Assembly (NCBI GenBank): GCA_024645085.1
Contig: JAHEGN010000007.1
Span: 1-64,000, forward strand
From: Rhodobiaceae bacterium
GTDB taxonomy: Bacteria > Pseudomonadota > Alphaproteobacteria > RS24
Reading direction: 5' to 3'
Length of the DNA stretch: 64,000 bases
In this document: piece after piece, positions 27,960 to 38,374 of the stretch
Layout: every line of letters starts with the position of its first letter
Position numbering within the stretch: the first letter of the stretch is position 1
Made by a program: the position numbers and the translations under genes
The notes under the pieces: generated by a model
What the model saw: only the letters and a program-made list of their open reading frames with translations
Told to the model about the DNA's origin: nothing
The model's database searches: none

Positions 27960-29006
27960 CTAATTGGTCAGCACCACGCGGCCCAGAATTTTGCCTTCGC
28001 GCAAATCATCCAATGTTTGGCTGGCTTGACTCATGTCGCGCATTTCAACCGGAATTGGATTGATTTTGCCCGCTTTCACAATCTCCAACATTTCAATTGT
28101 ATCGGCTAAAGAGCCGGTCATTGAGCCGCCAATGGAAATCGCCCGGAATGGGAAATACGGAATCGGCATTTGGAAAGCGCCGCCAAATAGGCCAACCACT
28201 TTTGCTTCGCCGCCACGACGCAAGGCCGCTGAGGCAAAAGCCAAAGAGCTTTCAGCGCCAACAAAATCAACCGCAGCGCCGACGCCGCCATTTGTGTCGG
28301 CCTGTAATTTGGCCAAGGCCTCTGGGTCTTTTGGGTTATAGGCTGCGTGCGCGCCTGCACCCATGGCGGCTTGCAATTTATTGTCATCCAAATCAGCCAC
28401 GAGAACCGGCCGGTTGAGCATTTGTAAGGCGAATTGCAGCGCCATCATGCCAACGCCACCAAGCCCCATAATCAACACTGGCTCATTATCATCCATAGGT
28501 TTGAGATGTTTCAGCGCCGCATAGGCGGTGATGCCAGAGCACATATATGTGCTGGCTAAGCCCGGCTCAATACCGTCGGCGTCGAGACAATAATGTTCTT
28601 CCGGCACCAGGCAATGCGAAGAAAACCCGCCCGGCAAGCGCACGCCAAGTGCGCGACCAGTGCAGTAATGTTCGCGGTCATTATGGCAGTCAGGGCAGTC
28701 GCCGCAGCCAATCCATGGGTAAATCACTTTGCGTTCGCCGACTTTGACATTCTTCACCGCGTCGCCGACAGCAACCACAGTGCCCTCAATTTCATGTCCG
28801 AGGGTGAAAGGAGTTTTGCGGGCCCGTGTCACATCAAGCTTTTCGCCGCCGCCCATGTCAAAATAACCATCGTGGAAATGCACGTCAGAATGACAAACGC
28901 CGCAATGGCTGATTTCAATCAACACTTCATTGCCGGTTGGTTTTGGCAGTTCCGACTCAACTTCTTCAAGCGGGGCCCCATAATTTACAATTGCCTGACT
29001 TTTCAT
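27960..29006 (-). CDS. Zinc-dependent alcohol dehydrogenase (MDR family)
   Basis: 348-residue medium-chain dehydrogenase. The catalytic zinc site is in HCGVCHSDVH (Cys38) plus the later GHEIEG His; the structural zinc ligands lie in the Cys-rich CGDCPDCHNDREHYC; and the NAD motif GLGGVGMMALQ is in the second half. The acid-alcohol preference cannot be read. It starts at ATG 29006 (AGGGAGAG upstream), 17 nt after rsmA on the same strand, so it may be the tail of a surA-rsmA-adh transcript. Placement of a metabolic ADH here is unusual; I recall no such neighbour at the gmk/rsmA junction elsewhere. Confidence 0.88.
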   Translation of the reverse strand: MKSQAIVNYGAPLEEVESELPKPTGNEVLIEISHCGVCHSDVHFHDGYFDMGGGEKLDVTRARKTPFTLGHEIEGTVVAVGDAVKNVKVGERKVIYPWIGCGDCPDCHNDREHYCTGRALGVRLPGGFSSHCLVPEEHYCLDADGIEPGLASTYMCSGITAYAALKHLKPMDDNEPVLIMGLGGVGMMALQFALQMLNRPVLVADLDDNKLQAAMGAGAHAAYNPKDPEALAKLQADTNGGVGAAVDFVGAESSLAFASAALRRGGEAKVVGLFGGAFQMPIPYFPFRAISIGGSMTGSLADTIEMLEIVKAGKINPIPVEMRDMSQASQTLDDLREGKILGRVVLTN

Positions 29007-29023
29007 TGTTCTCTCCCTATTAA

Positions 29024-29881
29024 CTATGAAACGGCTTCGTCTAAAAGACGCGCCAATGTGCAAAAGGCTTCGACGGAAATCTCCTCGGCTCGCGCGGTCT
29101 CGTCAATGCCAGCGCGGGCCAGAAGATCATGTGGGTCCAAGCATATCTGTTTTAGGCTGGCGCGCAACATTTTACGTCGCTGACCAAAGGCCGCAGCGGT
29201 AAGTTTTTCAAATGTTTTTGGGTTGGCTTCGGCCAATGGCTGCGCCCGCGGCGTTACCTGCACAATGGCCGAAGTGACTTTCGGCGGCGGCACAAAAGCC
29301 TGCCGATCCACTTCAAACACGAGGTCGGCATAGGTTAGCCAGCCGGCCAAAACCCCCAAACGGCCATAGGCGCGCTGTTTGTGTTTGGCGACAAGGCGTT
29401 GCGCCACTTCTTTTTGGAACATCAGTGTCAGCGACAAAAATTTCGGCTGCCAGCACCCATCCTGCCAAGCCGATTGTAGCCAATCAATAATCAGTGGCGT
29501 CGCCACATTATACGGCAGATTGGAAACAATGCGATAAGGCGCATCGGTCAGGCTTGCCGGGTCGATTTTCAGCGCATCGCCCTGAATAATCTCAACCCGT
29601 CCGGGATAATGCGCGGCGATTTCTTCCAGCGCTGGCAAGAACCGTCGGTCTGCCTCAATGGCGATAACTTTACGCGCCCCCTCCATCAGCAAGCCACGGG
29701 TCAAACCGCCCGGGCCGGGGCCAATTTCAATGACATCACAATTGGCAATATCGCCAGCCGTGCGAGCAATGCGACGCGTTAAATTAAGGTCGAGAATAAA
29801 GTTTTGTCCAAAACGCTTATCGGCCCGCAATTGGTGATGCGCAATCACATCACGCAGAGGCGGCAGTCCATCTTCACTCAT
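29024..29881 (-). CDS. rsmA: 16S rRNA (adenine1518/1519-N6) dimethyltransferase
   Basis: Dimethylates the two adjacent adenines of helix 45 late in 30S assembly. The [10 protein letters not shown] opening, the SAM-binding [11 protein letters not shown] (51-61) and the catalytic NLPY (121-124) are all present, with a C-terminal helical domain. Length 285 is typical. It starts five nt after the surA stop, so the pair is surely co-transcribed. pdxA, which separates surA and rsmA in most relatives, is not here. Confidence 0.95.
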   Translation of the reverse strand: MSEDGLPPLRDVIAHHQLRADKRFGQNFILDLNLTRRIARTAGDIANCDVIEIGPGPGGLTRGLLMEGARKVIAIEADRRFLPALEEIAAHYPGRVEIIQGDALKIDPASLTDAPYRIVSNLPYNVATPLIIDWLQSAWQDGCWQPKFLSLTLMFQKEVAQRLVAKHKQRAYGRLGVLAGWLTYADLVFEVDRQAFVPPPKVTSAIVQVTPRAQPLAEANPKTFEKLTAAAFGQRRKMLRASLKQICLDPHDLLARAGIDETARAEEISVEAFCTLARLLDEAVS

Positions 29882-29886
29882 AAAGA

Positions 29887-31134
29887 CTAGCGATATTCGA
29901 CGACGGCTTCGCGTCGCAGGTCACGCAAATGACGCCGTGCCATCATTGAAAGGCGTTGGGAATAAATATTATCTGACACTGCGTCGCGCGAAATTTGTAC
30001 GCCAAGGTCATCTTTGCGGTCGCAGACAACGAAGACCTGCGTGCCCTCGTCTGAGCTTTGCGGCGGGGCGACACGGCCAGCCTCTAGCCCACCAACCAAA
30101 GTATGCAAAAAGGCAGGTAATTGCTGCAATTCTTTTAAGCCTGAGCGCTGCGCATCGGCCTGCAATTCTTTGGCGGCGCGTTGGGCTTGACGACAGGTCC
30201 GGAACTCACTGACGAACTGATTGATCGTGGCTGGCGGCGTTTGTTTGTCAAAACCAACAGTCAAAATATCAAATTGGTTTTTCATAGGGTTCTTTGACCC
30301 GCCTTGTTTAACGTCACCCAAAGCCAAAATATAGATGCCCGCACGGGCGCGAATAGGCGTCGAAATTTGCCCGGGCTGCATTTGCACGATAATGGCAGCG
30401 ATTTCTTTATCGAGTTGGTCGGCTGATAACCAGCCCAATTGTCCACCGCGGGCTGATGATGGGGCAATTGAGAATTGCCGAGCGACCGCGCCAAAATCCA
30501 CACCGTTTTGTAATTGCATCACAATTTCATTGGATAGTGCGTTAATTTGCTCATCATTGGCAAAACTATCGAGATTGAGCAAGATTTCGCTGACGTAATA
30601 ACGCGGTTCATTGATTGAGCGCATGGCCTTTTCATATTGCTCATCGACTTCTTCGTCGCTGATGCTCAGCCGTCCGCCAAAGCTGCGGCGAACAAATTGG
30701 CTCCAAGCCAACTCCGCTCTAATCTGCGCTTTCAACGTATCTTCCTCAATGGCATTTTCCTTGAGGAATTCCTGAATGCCTTCATAAGACATTTTGTTTT
30801 CGGTCGCGATGCGCTTGATGTTTTTATCAACTTCTTCGGCTTCAATTTCAATCTCAACGCGGTCGGCTTCCTGCATTTGTAATTTTTCGTCGACCAAAGA
30901 GCGCAAAACTTGTTGACGAATTCGCTCGCGCATATCATTTGATTTTTCCAAGCCGGATGTTGCAAAAACCAGATCAACTCGCTGGTCGACGTCGAAAAGT
31001 GAAATCACCTGATCATTAACAATCGCGGCGATTCCCTCTACATCGCGGTCAATTGCCGCCCAAGCCGGTTGCGCCGCCGCAAAGGCGAGGGTCAATAAAA
31101 GGCTAAAAGCAGTCAGGAACGTTGATTTTTGCAT
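29887..31134 (-). CDS. surA: Periplasmic peptidyl-prolyl isomerase/chaperone SurA
   Basis: Chaperone for outer-membrane proteins. ATG 31134 opens a signal peptide ending AAQPAWA-A near 27, followed by the SurA N-terminal chaperone region ([18 protein letters not shown] to about 150) and one parvulin-like domain around 180-285 ([32 protein letters not shown]). E. coli SurA has two parvulin domains; one is common in alphaproteobacteria. The upstream open frame to 31185 is rejected for lacking a signal. It diverges from pepA; lptD, normally directly upstream of surA, is not here. Confidence 0.88.
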   Translation of the reverse strand: MQKSTFLTAFSLLLTLAFAAAQPAWAAIDRDVEGIAAIVNDQVISLFDVDQRVDLVFATSGLEKSNDMRERIRQQVLRSLVDEKLQMQEADRVEIEIEAEEVDKNIKRIATENKMSYEGIQEFLKENAIEEDTLKAQIRAELAWSQFVRRSFGGRLSISDEEVDEQYEKAMRSINEPRYYVSEILLNLDSFANDEQINALSNEIVMQLQNGVDFGAVARQFSIAPSSARGGQLGWLSADQLDKEIAAIIVQMQPGQISTPIRARAGIYILALGDVKQGGSKNPMKNQFDILTVGFDKQTPPATINQFVSEFRTCRQAQRAAKELQADAQRSGLKELQQLPAFLHTLVGGLEAGRVAPPQSSDEGTQVFVVCDRKDDLGVQISRDAVSDNIYSQRLSMMARRHLRDLRREAVVEYR

Positions 31135-31208
31135 ATTTGTCTCTTCGGTTGAGCCTTTGTTTAACACATTTGCCTGCGACATCACAAAACCTAAATGTTG
31201 CTAGACCT

Positions 31209-31231
31209 CATAGTCTTTTCGCCATAGTCTT
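31209..31231. repeat. 9-bp direct repeat in the surA/pepA divergent region
   Basis: CATAGTCTT occurs at 31209-31217 and again at 31223-31231, start-to-start 14 bp, between the divergent surA and pepA starts. It could be a two-site operator or a leftover duplication. No known regulator motif is recognised. Confidence 0.4.
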
Positions 31232-31284
31232 GCCGACACACATATAACTTGTGGCGCACACATAACACAATTTTGGAGAAAAAA

Positions 31285-32766
31285 ATGTCTCTTGCGATTA
31301 GTTTCACTGCAGAAAAAACCCCAACTAAAGGCTCGCTGATTATTGCCGTTGCCGAAGGTGGCAAACTAGCGCCTTTGGCCAAAGCGTTGGATAAGACAAC
31401 TGGCGGAGCAATTAGCCAAGCTATGAAAGTGAAGAAATTCACCGGTGCCGCAGGCGCTTCTTTCACGCTTTTGGCGCCGTCAAAAACCACGCTAGACCGG
31501 ATTGTGGTTATTGGTTTGGGTGACCCGAAAAAACTAGGCAATACAGATGCGGAAAAATTCGGCGGCACGGCTTTGGGCGCAGTTGAAAAAACCGATGCGC
31601 CAGTAACGCTTTTGCTCGAACCGATGCGAGGGGCGCTGACAGCGGCAGATTTTGCCGCGCGGGCAGCCACTGGTGCCATGCTGCGCGATTATAAATTCGA
31701 GATTTATAAAACTGTCAAGAAGTCAGCCGCCGGGCCGAAAAAACTGACCATTGCCACATCAGAACTGACGGCTGCGCGCAAGGCTTTTGCTGAGCTGAAA
31801 GCGATTGCAGAGGGCACGATTGTGGCCCGCGATTTGGTCAATGAGCCAGCCAATATTCTGACCCCAGCGGAATTTGCCAAACGGGCAAAAACCTTGACCA
31901 AACTTGGGGTTAAGGTCGAAGTATTGAGCGAAGCGCAAATGAAAAAACTTGGCATGGGCTCACTTTTGGGCGTCGGCCAAGGCAGTAAGCAGCCAAGCCA
32001 AATGGTGGTGATGCAGTGGAATGGTGCCGCCAAATCGAAAAAACCTGTGGCCTTTATCGGCAAGGGCGTGTGTTTTGACACTGGCGGTATTTCAATCAAA
32101 CCAGCCGGCGGCATGGAAGACATGAAGGGCGATATGGGCGGCGCAGCTGCGGTTACCGGTCTGATGCATGCTTTGGCGAGCCGCAAGGCGAAGGTCAATG
32201 CGGTTGGTGTTTTAGGGCTGGTGGAAAATATGCCGGGCTCAAATGCTCAACGCCCAGGTGATATTGTGACCTCAATGTCGGGGCAAACCATTGAAGTCTT
32301 AAACACGGACGCGGAAGGGCGTTTGGTTTTGGCCGATGCGCTCTGGTACACACAAAAGCGCTTTAAGCCGCAATTCATGATTGATCTGGCAACCCTTACC
32401 GGCGCCATTATGGTTGCTCTCGGGCAAGAATATGCCGGCCTGTTCAGCAATAGTGATGAATTATCAGAGCGCTTGACAGCGATTGGTAATGCCGAGGGCG
32501 AGAAAGTCTGGCGCATGCCAATGTGCGAAACTTTCGACAAAATGATTGATACGCCCAATGCTGACATGAAAAACATCGGCGCCCGCTATGCTGGTTCCAG
32601 CACGGCGGCGCAATTCTTGCAGCGTTTTACCAATAATGTGCCGTGGGTGCATTTGGATATTGCTGGCACCGCCATGGGCTCGCCGAAAACCGCCATCAGC
32701 CGGACATGGGCCAGCGGATATGGCGTGCGCTTGCTCGACCGTTTGGTGAAAGCACACTACGAATAG
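31285..32766 (+). CDS. pepA: Leucyl aminopeptidase (M17)
   Basis: Hexameric cytosolic aminopeptidase with two metal ions. The metal and active-site residues are in [15 protein letters not shown] (near residue 267) and [14 protein letters not shown] (near 344), which is the M17 signature. The ATG at 31285 follows TGGAGAA; 12 open codons before it are leader. 493 residues is normal. holC follows after four nt, as in many proteobacteria. PepA in E. coli also binds DNA in Xer recombination; nothing here tests that. Confidence 0.96.
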   Translation: MSLAISFTAEKTPTKGSLIIAVAEGGKLAPLAKALDKTTGGAISQAMKVKKFTGAAGASFTLLAPSKTTLDRIVVIGLGDPKKLGNTDAEKFGGTALGAVEKTDAPVTLLLEPMRGALTAADFAARAATGAMLRDYKFEIYKTVKKSAAGPKKLTIATSELTAARKAFAELKAIAEGTIVARDLVNEPANILTPAEFAKRAKTLTKLGVKVEVLSEAQMKKLGMGSLLGVGQGSKQPSQMVVMQWNGAAKSKKPVAFIGKGVCFDTGGISIKPAGGMEDMKGDMGGAAAVTGLMHALASRKAKVNAVGVLGLVENMPGSNAQRPGDIVTSMSGQTIEVLNTDAEGRLVLADALWYTQKRFKPQFMIDLATLTGAIMVALGQEYAGLFSNSDELSERLTAIGNAEGEKVWRMPMCETFDKMIDTPNADMKNIGARYAGSSTAAQFLQRFTNNVPWVHLDIAGTAMGSPKTAISRTWASGYGVRLLDRLVKAHYE

Positions 32767-32770
32767 GGTC

Positions 32771-33235
32771 ATGGTGAGCGAAATTCTGTTCTATCATTTA
32801 GAGCGCCAATCGCTTGAAGAGGCTTTGCCGAAATTGCTTGAGGCGTCGCTGAAACGCGGCTGGAGGGCCGTCGTGCAAGCCCCTGACGAAGCCCGAGTAA
32901 AGGCTTTGGATGAACATTTATGGCGCTGGCGTGACGATAGTTTCCTGCCGCATGGGGCAGATGGTGATGAACGGTTGCAGGGTTTCGCCGCCGACCAACC
33001 AATATGGGTGACTGCCAAAGACGAAACGCCCAATGATGCGCAAGTCTTGTTTCTGGTCGAAGGGGCGGCGCGTCAAGCGCTGGATGATTTCGAGCGATGT
33101 GTGTTTATGTTCAATGGCCGCGATGAAGAGGGGCTGGCGCAGGCGCGCAAAAAATGGAGCGAGCTCAAGCAAGCTGGCCACGATATGACCTATTGGCAGC
33201 AAAATAATGATGGCGTTTGGGAGAAGCAGGCATAG
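32771..33235 (+). CDS. holC: DNA polymerase III subunit chi
   Basis: Links the clamp loader to single-strand binding protein. 154 residues with the chi-typical opening EILFYHLERQSLEEALPKLLEASLKRGWRAVV and the later DETPNDAQVLFLVEG and FNGRDEEGLAQARKKW. It starts four nt after pepA, the usual pairing, and probably shares its transcript. ndk follows 75 nt later with its own promoter candidate. Confidence 0.92.
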   Translation: MVSEILFYHLERQSLEEALPKLLEASLKRGWRAVVQAPDEARVKALDEHLWRWRDDSFLPHGADGDERLQGFAADQPIWVTAKDETPNDAQVLFLVEGAARQALDDFERCVFMFNGRDEEGLAQARKKWSELKQAGHDMTYWQQNNDGVWEKQA

Positions 33236-33239
33236 TTTC

Positions 33240-33268
33240 TTGCCACGCGAGCTTATCTTCCCTATAAG
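33240..33268 (+). promoter_or_regulatory. Sigma-70 type promoter for ndk
   Basis: TTGCCA (33240-33245), exactly 17 nt, TATAAG (33263-33268), with transcription expected from about 33275 and the ndk ATG at 33311. It is the best-matched promoter in the window. Confidence 0.65.
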
Positions 33269-33310
33269 GCCTGAGAATTGATATCTTTTGATACCTGAAA
33301 GGAAGCTCCA

Positions 33311-33733
33311 ATGGCTCTTGAACGCACTTTTTCGATTATTAAACCAGACGCGACACGCCGCAATTTGACCGGCAAAATCATTGACCGTTTCGAAAGCAAT
33401 GGTTTGCGCATTATTGCCTCTAAGCGCATTCATATGTCGCGCGAACAAGCCGAGGGCTTTTACGCAGTGCATAAAGAGCGTCCGTTTTTCGGTGAATTGG
33501 TCGAGTTTATGATTTCTGGCCCGGTTGTCGTGCAGGTCTTGGAAGGCGAGAACGCCATTTTGAAAAACCGTGAAATCATGGGCGCCACCAACCCAGCCGA
33601 TGCTGACGCGGGCACCATTCGTAAAGATTTCGCTGAGAGCATTGAAGCCAATTCCGTGCATGGTTCAGACGCCGCTGAAACCGCTGCTGAAGAAATCAAA
33701 TATTTCTTCTCAGATGCTGAGCTGGTTGGCTAA
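33311..33733 (+). CDS. ndk: Nucleoside diphosphate kinase
   Basis: Transfers the gamma-phosphate between nucleoside triphosphates and diphosphates through phospho-His117, which lies in the invariant [15 protein letters not shown] at 7-14 and the Kpn-loop region [13 protein letters not shown] are present. 140 residues is standard. GAAAGGAAG precedes the ATG. Its stop is 12 nt from that of convergent purN. Confidence 0.97.
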   Translation: MALERTFSIIKPDATRRNLTGKIIDRFESNGLRIIASKRIHMSREQAEGFYAVHKERPFFGELVEFMISGPVVVQVLEGENAILKNREIMGATNPADADAGTIRKDFAESIEANSVHGSDAAETAAEEIKYFFSDAELVG

Positions 33734-33745
33734 TTTATCAAAATA

Positions 33746-34363
33746 TTAAATTTGGCGGGTCTGCTCGGCAGTGCCCGCCATTTTTTTGAGCACAATATCC
33801 AGCGCTTCTGGATAAGCGATGTGCTCTTGCTGCAAAACCCGCGCCGCCAATGTGTCGGCCGTGTCATCGGCTAGCACTGGCACTTTTCTTTGCACAATCA
33901 CCGGCCCATCGTCCATTTCTGGGCGCATGAAATGCACCGAACAGCCATGTTCGCTTGCGCCATCATCGAGCGCCCGCTGATGCGTGTTCAGCCCCTTATA
34001 AGCGGGCAGAAGTGATGGGTGAATATTGAGTAATCGATCATGCCATTGGCTGACAAAATCTGCCGTCAACAGGCGCATGAAACCGGCGCAGCACACCAAA
34101 TCAATGCCCGCATTTGTCAATTGCTGGTGCAGGGCGGCGTCAAAATCAGCACGCTGTTCGAATTGCTTGTGGTCGATGACTTGCGCGGGAATATTATGCG
34201 CAGCGCAAAACGCCAGCCCGCCGGCATCAGGTCGATTGCTGAGCGCCAAGGCGAGCTCAGCTGGAACCTCTTCGCCAGCGATATAGGCGGCCAAGCTTTG
34301 CAGATTGGAGCCGCGGCCAGAAAATAAAATCGCAATACGCAGTGGCAGCCGACTTTGGCTCAT
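33746..34363 (-). CDS. purN: Phosphoribosylglycinamide formyltransferase
   Basis: Formylates GAR with 10-formyl-THF in purine synthesis. [11 protein letters not shown] (14-24) binds phosphate; [19 protein letters not shown] contains the catalytic Asn and His; [13 protein letters not shown] contains the catalytic Asp. The C-terminal [12 protein letters not shown] is typical. Its ATG overlaps the purM stop by four bases. 205 residues is normal. Confidence 0.95.
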   Translation of the reverse strand: MSQSRLPLRIAILFSGRGSNLQSLAAYIAGEEVPAELALALSNRPDAGGLAFCAAHNIPAQVIDHKQFEQRADFDAALHQQLTNAGIDLVCCAGFMRLLTADFVSQWHDRLLNIHPSLLPAYKGLNTHQRALDDGASEHGCSVHFMRPEMDDGPVIVQRKVPVLADDTADTLAARVLQQEHIAYPEALDIVLKKMAGTAEQTRQI

Positions 34364-35430
34364 TTTTCAAGACTGCCTGAAAACACTACGGCATCGCCTT
34401 GGCGTGCGGCGATTGTGCCAATTTCAATGACTTCTTCACCCTGTGCGTCGAGACATTGAGCCACAGCCGCCGCTTGCTCTGCGCTGACAATAACAATCAT
34501 GCCAATGCCGCAGTTGAAAGTGCGCAATAATTCATCTTGTTCAATATTGCCCATATCTTGCAAGCCAGCGAAAACCGGCGGCAAACGCCAAGCGGAAAGA
34601 TTGATTTCAGCGGCACAATGATCGGGCAGAATGCGCGGCAAGTTTTCCTGAAAACCGCCGCCGGTTACATGTACCAGCGCTTTAATGCCGGAAGTTTGCT
34701 GCAGAGCGGCCAGAACTGAGCGCACATAGATACGCGTCGGTTCCAGCAAATCTTCTGCCAGCGTCAGCCCCGGGGTGAAGGGACTGGCGTCTTGCCACTG
34801 AAGCTTATGGGCGGCGATTAATTTGCGTACCAGTGAAAATCCGTTGGAATGCAGACCGCTGGACGCTAAGCCGAGTACCACATCGCCGGCGCCGACATCT
34901 TCGCGCGGCAAAATGGCCGCCCGTTCGACAGCACCAACGGCAAAACCGGCGAGGTCATAATCGCCGGCGCTATACATGCCTGGCATTTCCGCTGTTTCAC
35001 CGCCAATCAGGGCGCAATTGGCTTGCTTGCAGCCAACCGCAATGCCGCTGATAACATCGCTAGCGGCATCCACATTAAGCGCGCCAGTGGCAAAATAATC
35101 GAGGAAGAAAAGGGGCTCGGCGCCTTGCACAATCAAATCATTGACGCACATGGCAACCAAATCAATGCCGACGGTATCGTGCTTATCGGCATCAATGGCA
35201 ATCCGTAATTTCGTGCCAACGCCATCATTGGCAGCCACTAAAACCGGATCATCATAATTGCATGCAGCGAGGTCGAACAGACCACCAAAGCCACCCAATT
35301 TACTGTCGGAACCAGTGCGCGCCGTCGCTTTGGCCATGGGCGCAATGCGGCGAACCAATTCATTGCCGGCTTCAATATCGACGCCAGCGGCGGCATAGGT
35401 TTGTGGGGGCGGAGTTGGATTATCTGTCAT
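34360..35430 (-). CDS. purM: Phosphoribosylformylglycinamidine cyclo-ligase
   Basis: AIR synthetase, the ATP-dependent ring closure in purine synthesis. Key segments are [16 protein letters not shown] near the start, [43 protein letters not shown] and [15 protein letters not shown] use the ATG at 35428-35430; the frame opens five codons earlier with GTG. 356 residues is typical. purM-purN are translationally coupled and diverge from the DUF2066 gene. Confidence 0.95.
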   Translation of the reverse strand: MTDNPTPPPQTYAAAGVDIEAGNELVRRIAPMAKATARTGSDSKLGGFGGLFDLAACNYDDPVLVAANDGVGTKLRIAIDADKHDTVGIDLVAMCVNDLIVQGAEPLFFLDYFATGALNVDAASDVISGIAVGCKQANCALIGGETAEMPGMYSAGDYDLAGFAVGAVERAAILPREDVGAGDVVLGLASSGLHSNGFSLVRKLIAAHKLQWQDASPFTPGLTLAEDLLEPTRIYVRSVLAALQQTSGIKALVHVTGGGFQENLPRILPDHCAAEINLSAWRLPPVFAGLQDMGNIEQDELLRTFNCGIGMIVIVSAEQAAAVAQCLDAQGEEVIEIGTIAARQGDAVVFSGSLEK

Positions 35431-35583
35431 AATGTTACGTCGCACTCATCTTTGGCTGAATCACTGTTGCTAAACTAGCCTTTTCGCGCCGCCTTGTAAC
35501 CCGTTGCCTGAGCAAACATTAAAGTTTTTCACCGAATGATGCTTTTGATTGCGGCCAATCGGTGGTCGCGCTAGTTTCGCTAT

Positions 35584-36654
35584 ATGAAAAAGCCGAATTT
35601 ATTCCTCCTTTTGGGCGCTCTTGTGCTGGTTGTCGCCATCGGGCTCCCAGCCTTTGCCGGCAATGTGTTCAATGTTGAGAAAATCGCCGTTGATGTGACG
35701 GCTGGTTCGGCCAGCGACGCGCGTGCGGCGGCTTTGCTCGACGGACAAAAGCGCGGATTGCAAACGGTTATTCGGCGTCTCACCTTGCGCGATGAATGGC
35801 CAAAGTTGCCGACTATTGAGCAAATCGAGGTTGAAAATTTTGTCGAAGGTTTCCGCGTCAGCGATGAAAAAACTGGCCGCAATCGCTATTTGGCCACCTT
35901 GTCCGTGCAATTCAAACCAGGTGCGCTTAGTCGTTATTTGCGCAATTACGAGGTCGCGATAACCGAGAGCCAAGCGCCGTCGGTTCTGCTATTGCCGGTA
36001 TTAGAAGATGCTGAAGGGCTGCAAGCCTGGGGTGAGAATTGGTGGCGTCAAGGATGGATGGCCCGCGACCTTGATAACAACCCTGCGCCAATGACCCTGC
36101 CATTGGGCGGCATTGATGACAGCACATTGATTGGTGCCGAAGATATTCTCATTGGCAATCCGATGAAATTAGGGGAGTTAAACGCCCGCTATGGCACAGA
36201 TACAGTAGTGGTGGCGCATGCTCTGGCAGACGTGACCGGCCAGCTTGGAGTGACAGCCTATATTTTCGGGCCGAGTGAGGCCGACGTGATTGTGCTGACC
36301 TATCGCGGAGCCAAGCCACATGCTGAAATGGCGGAGCAAGCGATTGATGCGTTGATTGATGACCTGAATGATCGGTGGAAGCGCATTGCTGCTGTCGCCA
36401 GCGATGATATGCTTGAGTTGCAAGCCAAACTTACATTCGGTGACTTGCCGACATGGCGCCGACAATTGGCGCGTCTTGATGAGGCTAATCTCATTCGTAA
36501 AATGTCGATTGTCGAAATGACCGCAAACTATGCCTATGTGCGCTTTTCATATATCGGCTCACTAGAGCAATTGAGCAGCAATCTCCACCAAGCCGGTCTG
36601 CATTTAGCGCAAACCGAGAATGGGTGGCAATTGAGCGAAAAGCAGGAGTATTAA
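35584..36654 (+). CDS. DUF2066 domain-containing exported protein
   Basis: 356 residues. A signal peptide runs to about residue 25 (LPAFA-G), so the mature protein is periplasmic. The opening VEKIAVDVTAGSASDARAAALLDGQKRGLQTVIRRL matches DUF2066, a family of unknown function found in this position beside perM and hdaA in alphaproteobacteria. The C-terminal third contains a second small alpha/beta unit (DLPTWRRQLARL...SYIGSLEQLSSNL). The next gene starts at the very next base after its stop, so it is the first gene of a DUF2066-perM-hdaA operon. Confidence 0.8.
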   Translation: MKKPNLFLLLGALVLVVAIGLPAFAGNVFNVEKIAVDVTAGSASDARAAALLDGQKRGLQTVIRRLTLRDEWPKLPTIEQIEVENFVEGFRVSDEKTGRNRYLATLSVQFKPGALSRYLRNYEVAITESQAPSVLLLPVLEDAEGLQAWGENWWRQGWMARDLDNNPAPMTLPLGGIDDSTLIGAEDILIGNPMKLGELNARYGTDTVVVAHALADVTGQLGVTAYIFGPSEADVIVLTYRGAKPHAEMAEQAIDALIDDLNDRWKRIAAVASDDMLELQAKLTFGDLPTWRRQLARLDEANLIRKMSIVEMTANYAYVRFSYIGSLEQLSSNLHQAGLHLAQTENGWQLSEKQEY

Positions 36655-37698
36655 ATGCCGTTAAAGCCCGCGCAAATCGTTGTTATTATTGGTATTATAC
36701 TGATTGGTCTGGCCATTAACCTGCTCGGCGATATTATTCTGCCGTTTGTTTTGGGGTTTGCTGTGGCTTATTTGCTTGATCCTTTGGCCGATCGGTTGGA
36801 AGCGCTCGGCTTGCCGCGCGCTTTGGCAACGGCGACCATTACGCTGGTTTTTGTCGCTAGTCTAATCGTGGCGCTGACTTTGGGCTTGCCTGTACTGGCT
36901 GAGCAAATCTCCGCTTTAGTGGCCGCCGTACCCGGCTATATGCAAGCGCTACAGGGCTGGATTGACGCGCAGCAAATGGGGCTGCCTGAGAATGAAATCA
37001 TCGCCTCGCTCAATCAGGCGGCGGTGGATGGTTTGCAAACTATGGCACGTGGTCTTGTCTTGTCAGGTTTAAGCGTTGTTAATTTGCTGACGCTGGTTTT
37101 CATCACACCGATTGTTGCTATTTATATGCTGAACGACTGGGATCGCATGGTGGCGGGCATTGACGCGCTTTTACCGAGCCATCAAGCAGCGCTTATTCGT
37201 CAATTGGCAAGCCAGATGGATGCCATGTTGTCAGGGTTCTTGCGCGGCCAGATTATGGTCTGTCTGGTGCTGGGCGTGATTTACGCACTAGGCCTGTCGT
37301 GGGTCGGATTAAAGGGCGGCCTGGTGCTCGGCTTTATCGCCGGTCTGATTAGCTTTATCCCCTATGTCGGGGCCGCGATTGGCATGGTCGTGGCGGGGCT
37401 TTTGGGGCTTGGGCAATTTGGCATTGATTGGATGATGCTGGGCCAAATTGCGGCGGTTTTCGCCATTGGGCAGTTTGTCGAGGGCAATGTTCTAACCCCG
37501 AGATTGGTCGGCGATCGGGTGCGCTTGCATCCGGTGTGGATTATGTTCGCTTTATTGGCCATGGGGCATTTATTTGGCTTCCTCGGCCTATTATTGGCGG
37601 TGCCTGTGGCCGCCATTTGCGGCGTTGTGGTGCGCCATGCGGCCGGCGTCTATCAGCGCGATTATGTGTCGGCGTCAGAGGACAAAACCGATGGCTGA
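36655..37698 (+). CDS. AI-2E/PerM family transporter
   Basis: 347-residue inner-membrane protein with about eight hydrophobic segments and a soluble loop around 95-125. VLGFAVAYLLDPLADRLEALGLPRALA near 37-63 and FIPYVGAAIGM and EGNVLTPRLVGDRVRLHP near the end are family signatures. The substrate is unknown; despite the AI-2E name most members are probably ion exchangers. It lies directly between DUF2066 and hdaA and overlaps the latter by eight bases. Confidence 0.88.
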   Translation: MPLKPAQIVVIIGIILIGLAINLLGDIILPFVLGFAVAYLLDPLADRLEALGLPRALATATITLVFVASLIVALTLGLPVLAEQISALVAAVPGYMQALQGWIDAQQMGLPENEIIASLNQAAVDGLQTMARGLVLSGLSVVNLLTLVFITPIVAIYMLNDWDRMVAGIDALLPSHQAALIRQLASQMDAMLSGFLRGQIMVCLVLGVIYALGLSWVGLKGGLVLGFIAGLISFIPYVGAAIGMVVAGLLGLGQFGIDWMMLGQIAAVFAIGQFVEGNVLTPRLVGDRVRLHPVWIMFALLAMGHLFGFLGLLLAVPVAAICGVVVRHAAGVYQRDYVSASEDKTDG

Positions 37699-38374
37699 GC
37701 AATTATTCTTTGACCTACCATCGCGTCCAGCGTTTGAGCGCGAAGCCTTTATGGTGACGCAGAGCAATGCTGAGGCGGTGGCGTTGATTGACCAGGCGGC
37801 GCATTGGCCAGTGCCGGTTCAATGGATTTACGGCCCGTCGGGCTGTGGCAAAACCCATTTGGCGGCTGTGCTGGCGCAAGACTTTGATGTGCATATCGTG
37901 CACGCCAATGGGTTACACAAAAACGCCGATGTGTCGGCGATTTTAGGCGGCGAATTGTCGGCGACGATTGTTATTCTCGAAGCGCTCGATGATTTACAGA
38001 CGGCGGACGAGGAAAGCCTGTTTCACCTCATGAATCACGCGCGCCATGGGGCACAAAAATTATTGCTCATGTCGCAAGCGCCTGCGGCGCGCCTGAATAT
38101 TGGCTTGCCAGATTTGCAATCGCGCCTGAAAGCCATTGCCGCGATTGCCATGGGGCCGCCTGATGACGAGTTGGTAGCGGGGCTTTTGCATAAATTATTT
38201 GGTGATTTGCAATTGCGTGTGGATGATAGGGTGATTGCCTATTTGGTGCCGCGTATTGAGCGTGATTTTACCAGCATGGGGCAAGTGGTCAAAGCCATTG
38301 ACCGACAAGCGCTGGCGTTAAAAAAGCCGGTGACTGTGCCGCTTGTCGCCGATGTGTTGACAGCATATTTGTAA
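37691..38374 (+). CDS. hdaA: DnaA-homologous replication regulator HdaA
   Basis: AAA+ protein that with the beta clamp promotes ATP hydrolysis by DnaA and prevents re-initiation. The first residues MAEQLFFDLPS hold a clamp-binding QLF(F)DL motif. Walker A GPSGCGKTH (around 39-47), a Walker B-like IVILEALDD and the box VII Arg in LPDLQSRLKA follow. ATG 37691 is used; 39 open codons before it lie in perM. 227 residues is normal. Placement upstream of ppk is the usual alphaproteobacterial one. Confidence 0.88.
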   Translation: MAEQLFFDLPSRPAFEREAFMVTQSNAEAVALIDQAAHWPVPVQWIYGPSGCGKTHLAAVLAQDFDVHIVHANGLHKNADVSAILGGELSATIVILEALDDLQTADEESLFHLMNHARHGAQKLLLMSQAPAARLNIGLPDLQSRLKAIAAIAMGPPDDELVAGLLHKLFGDLQLRVDDRVIAYLVPRIERDFTSMGQVVKAIDRQALALKKPVTVPLVADVLTAYL

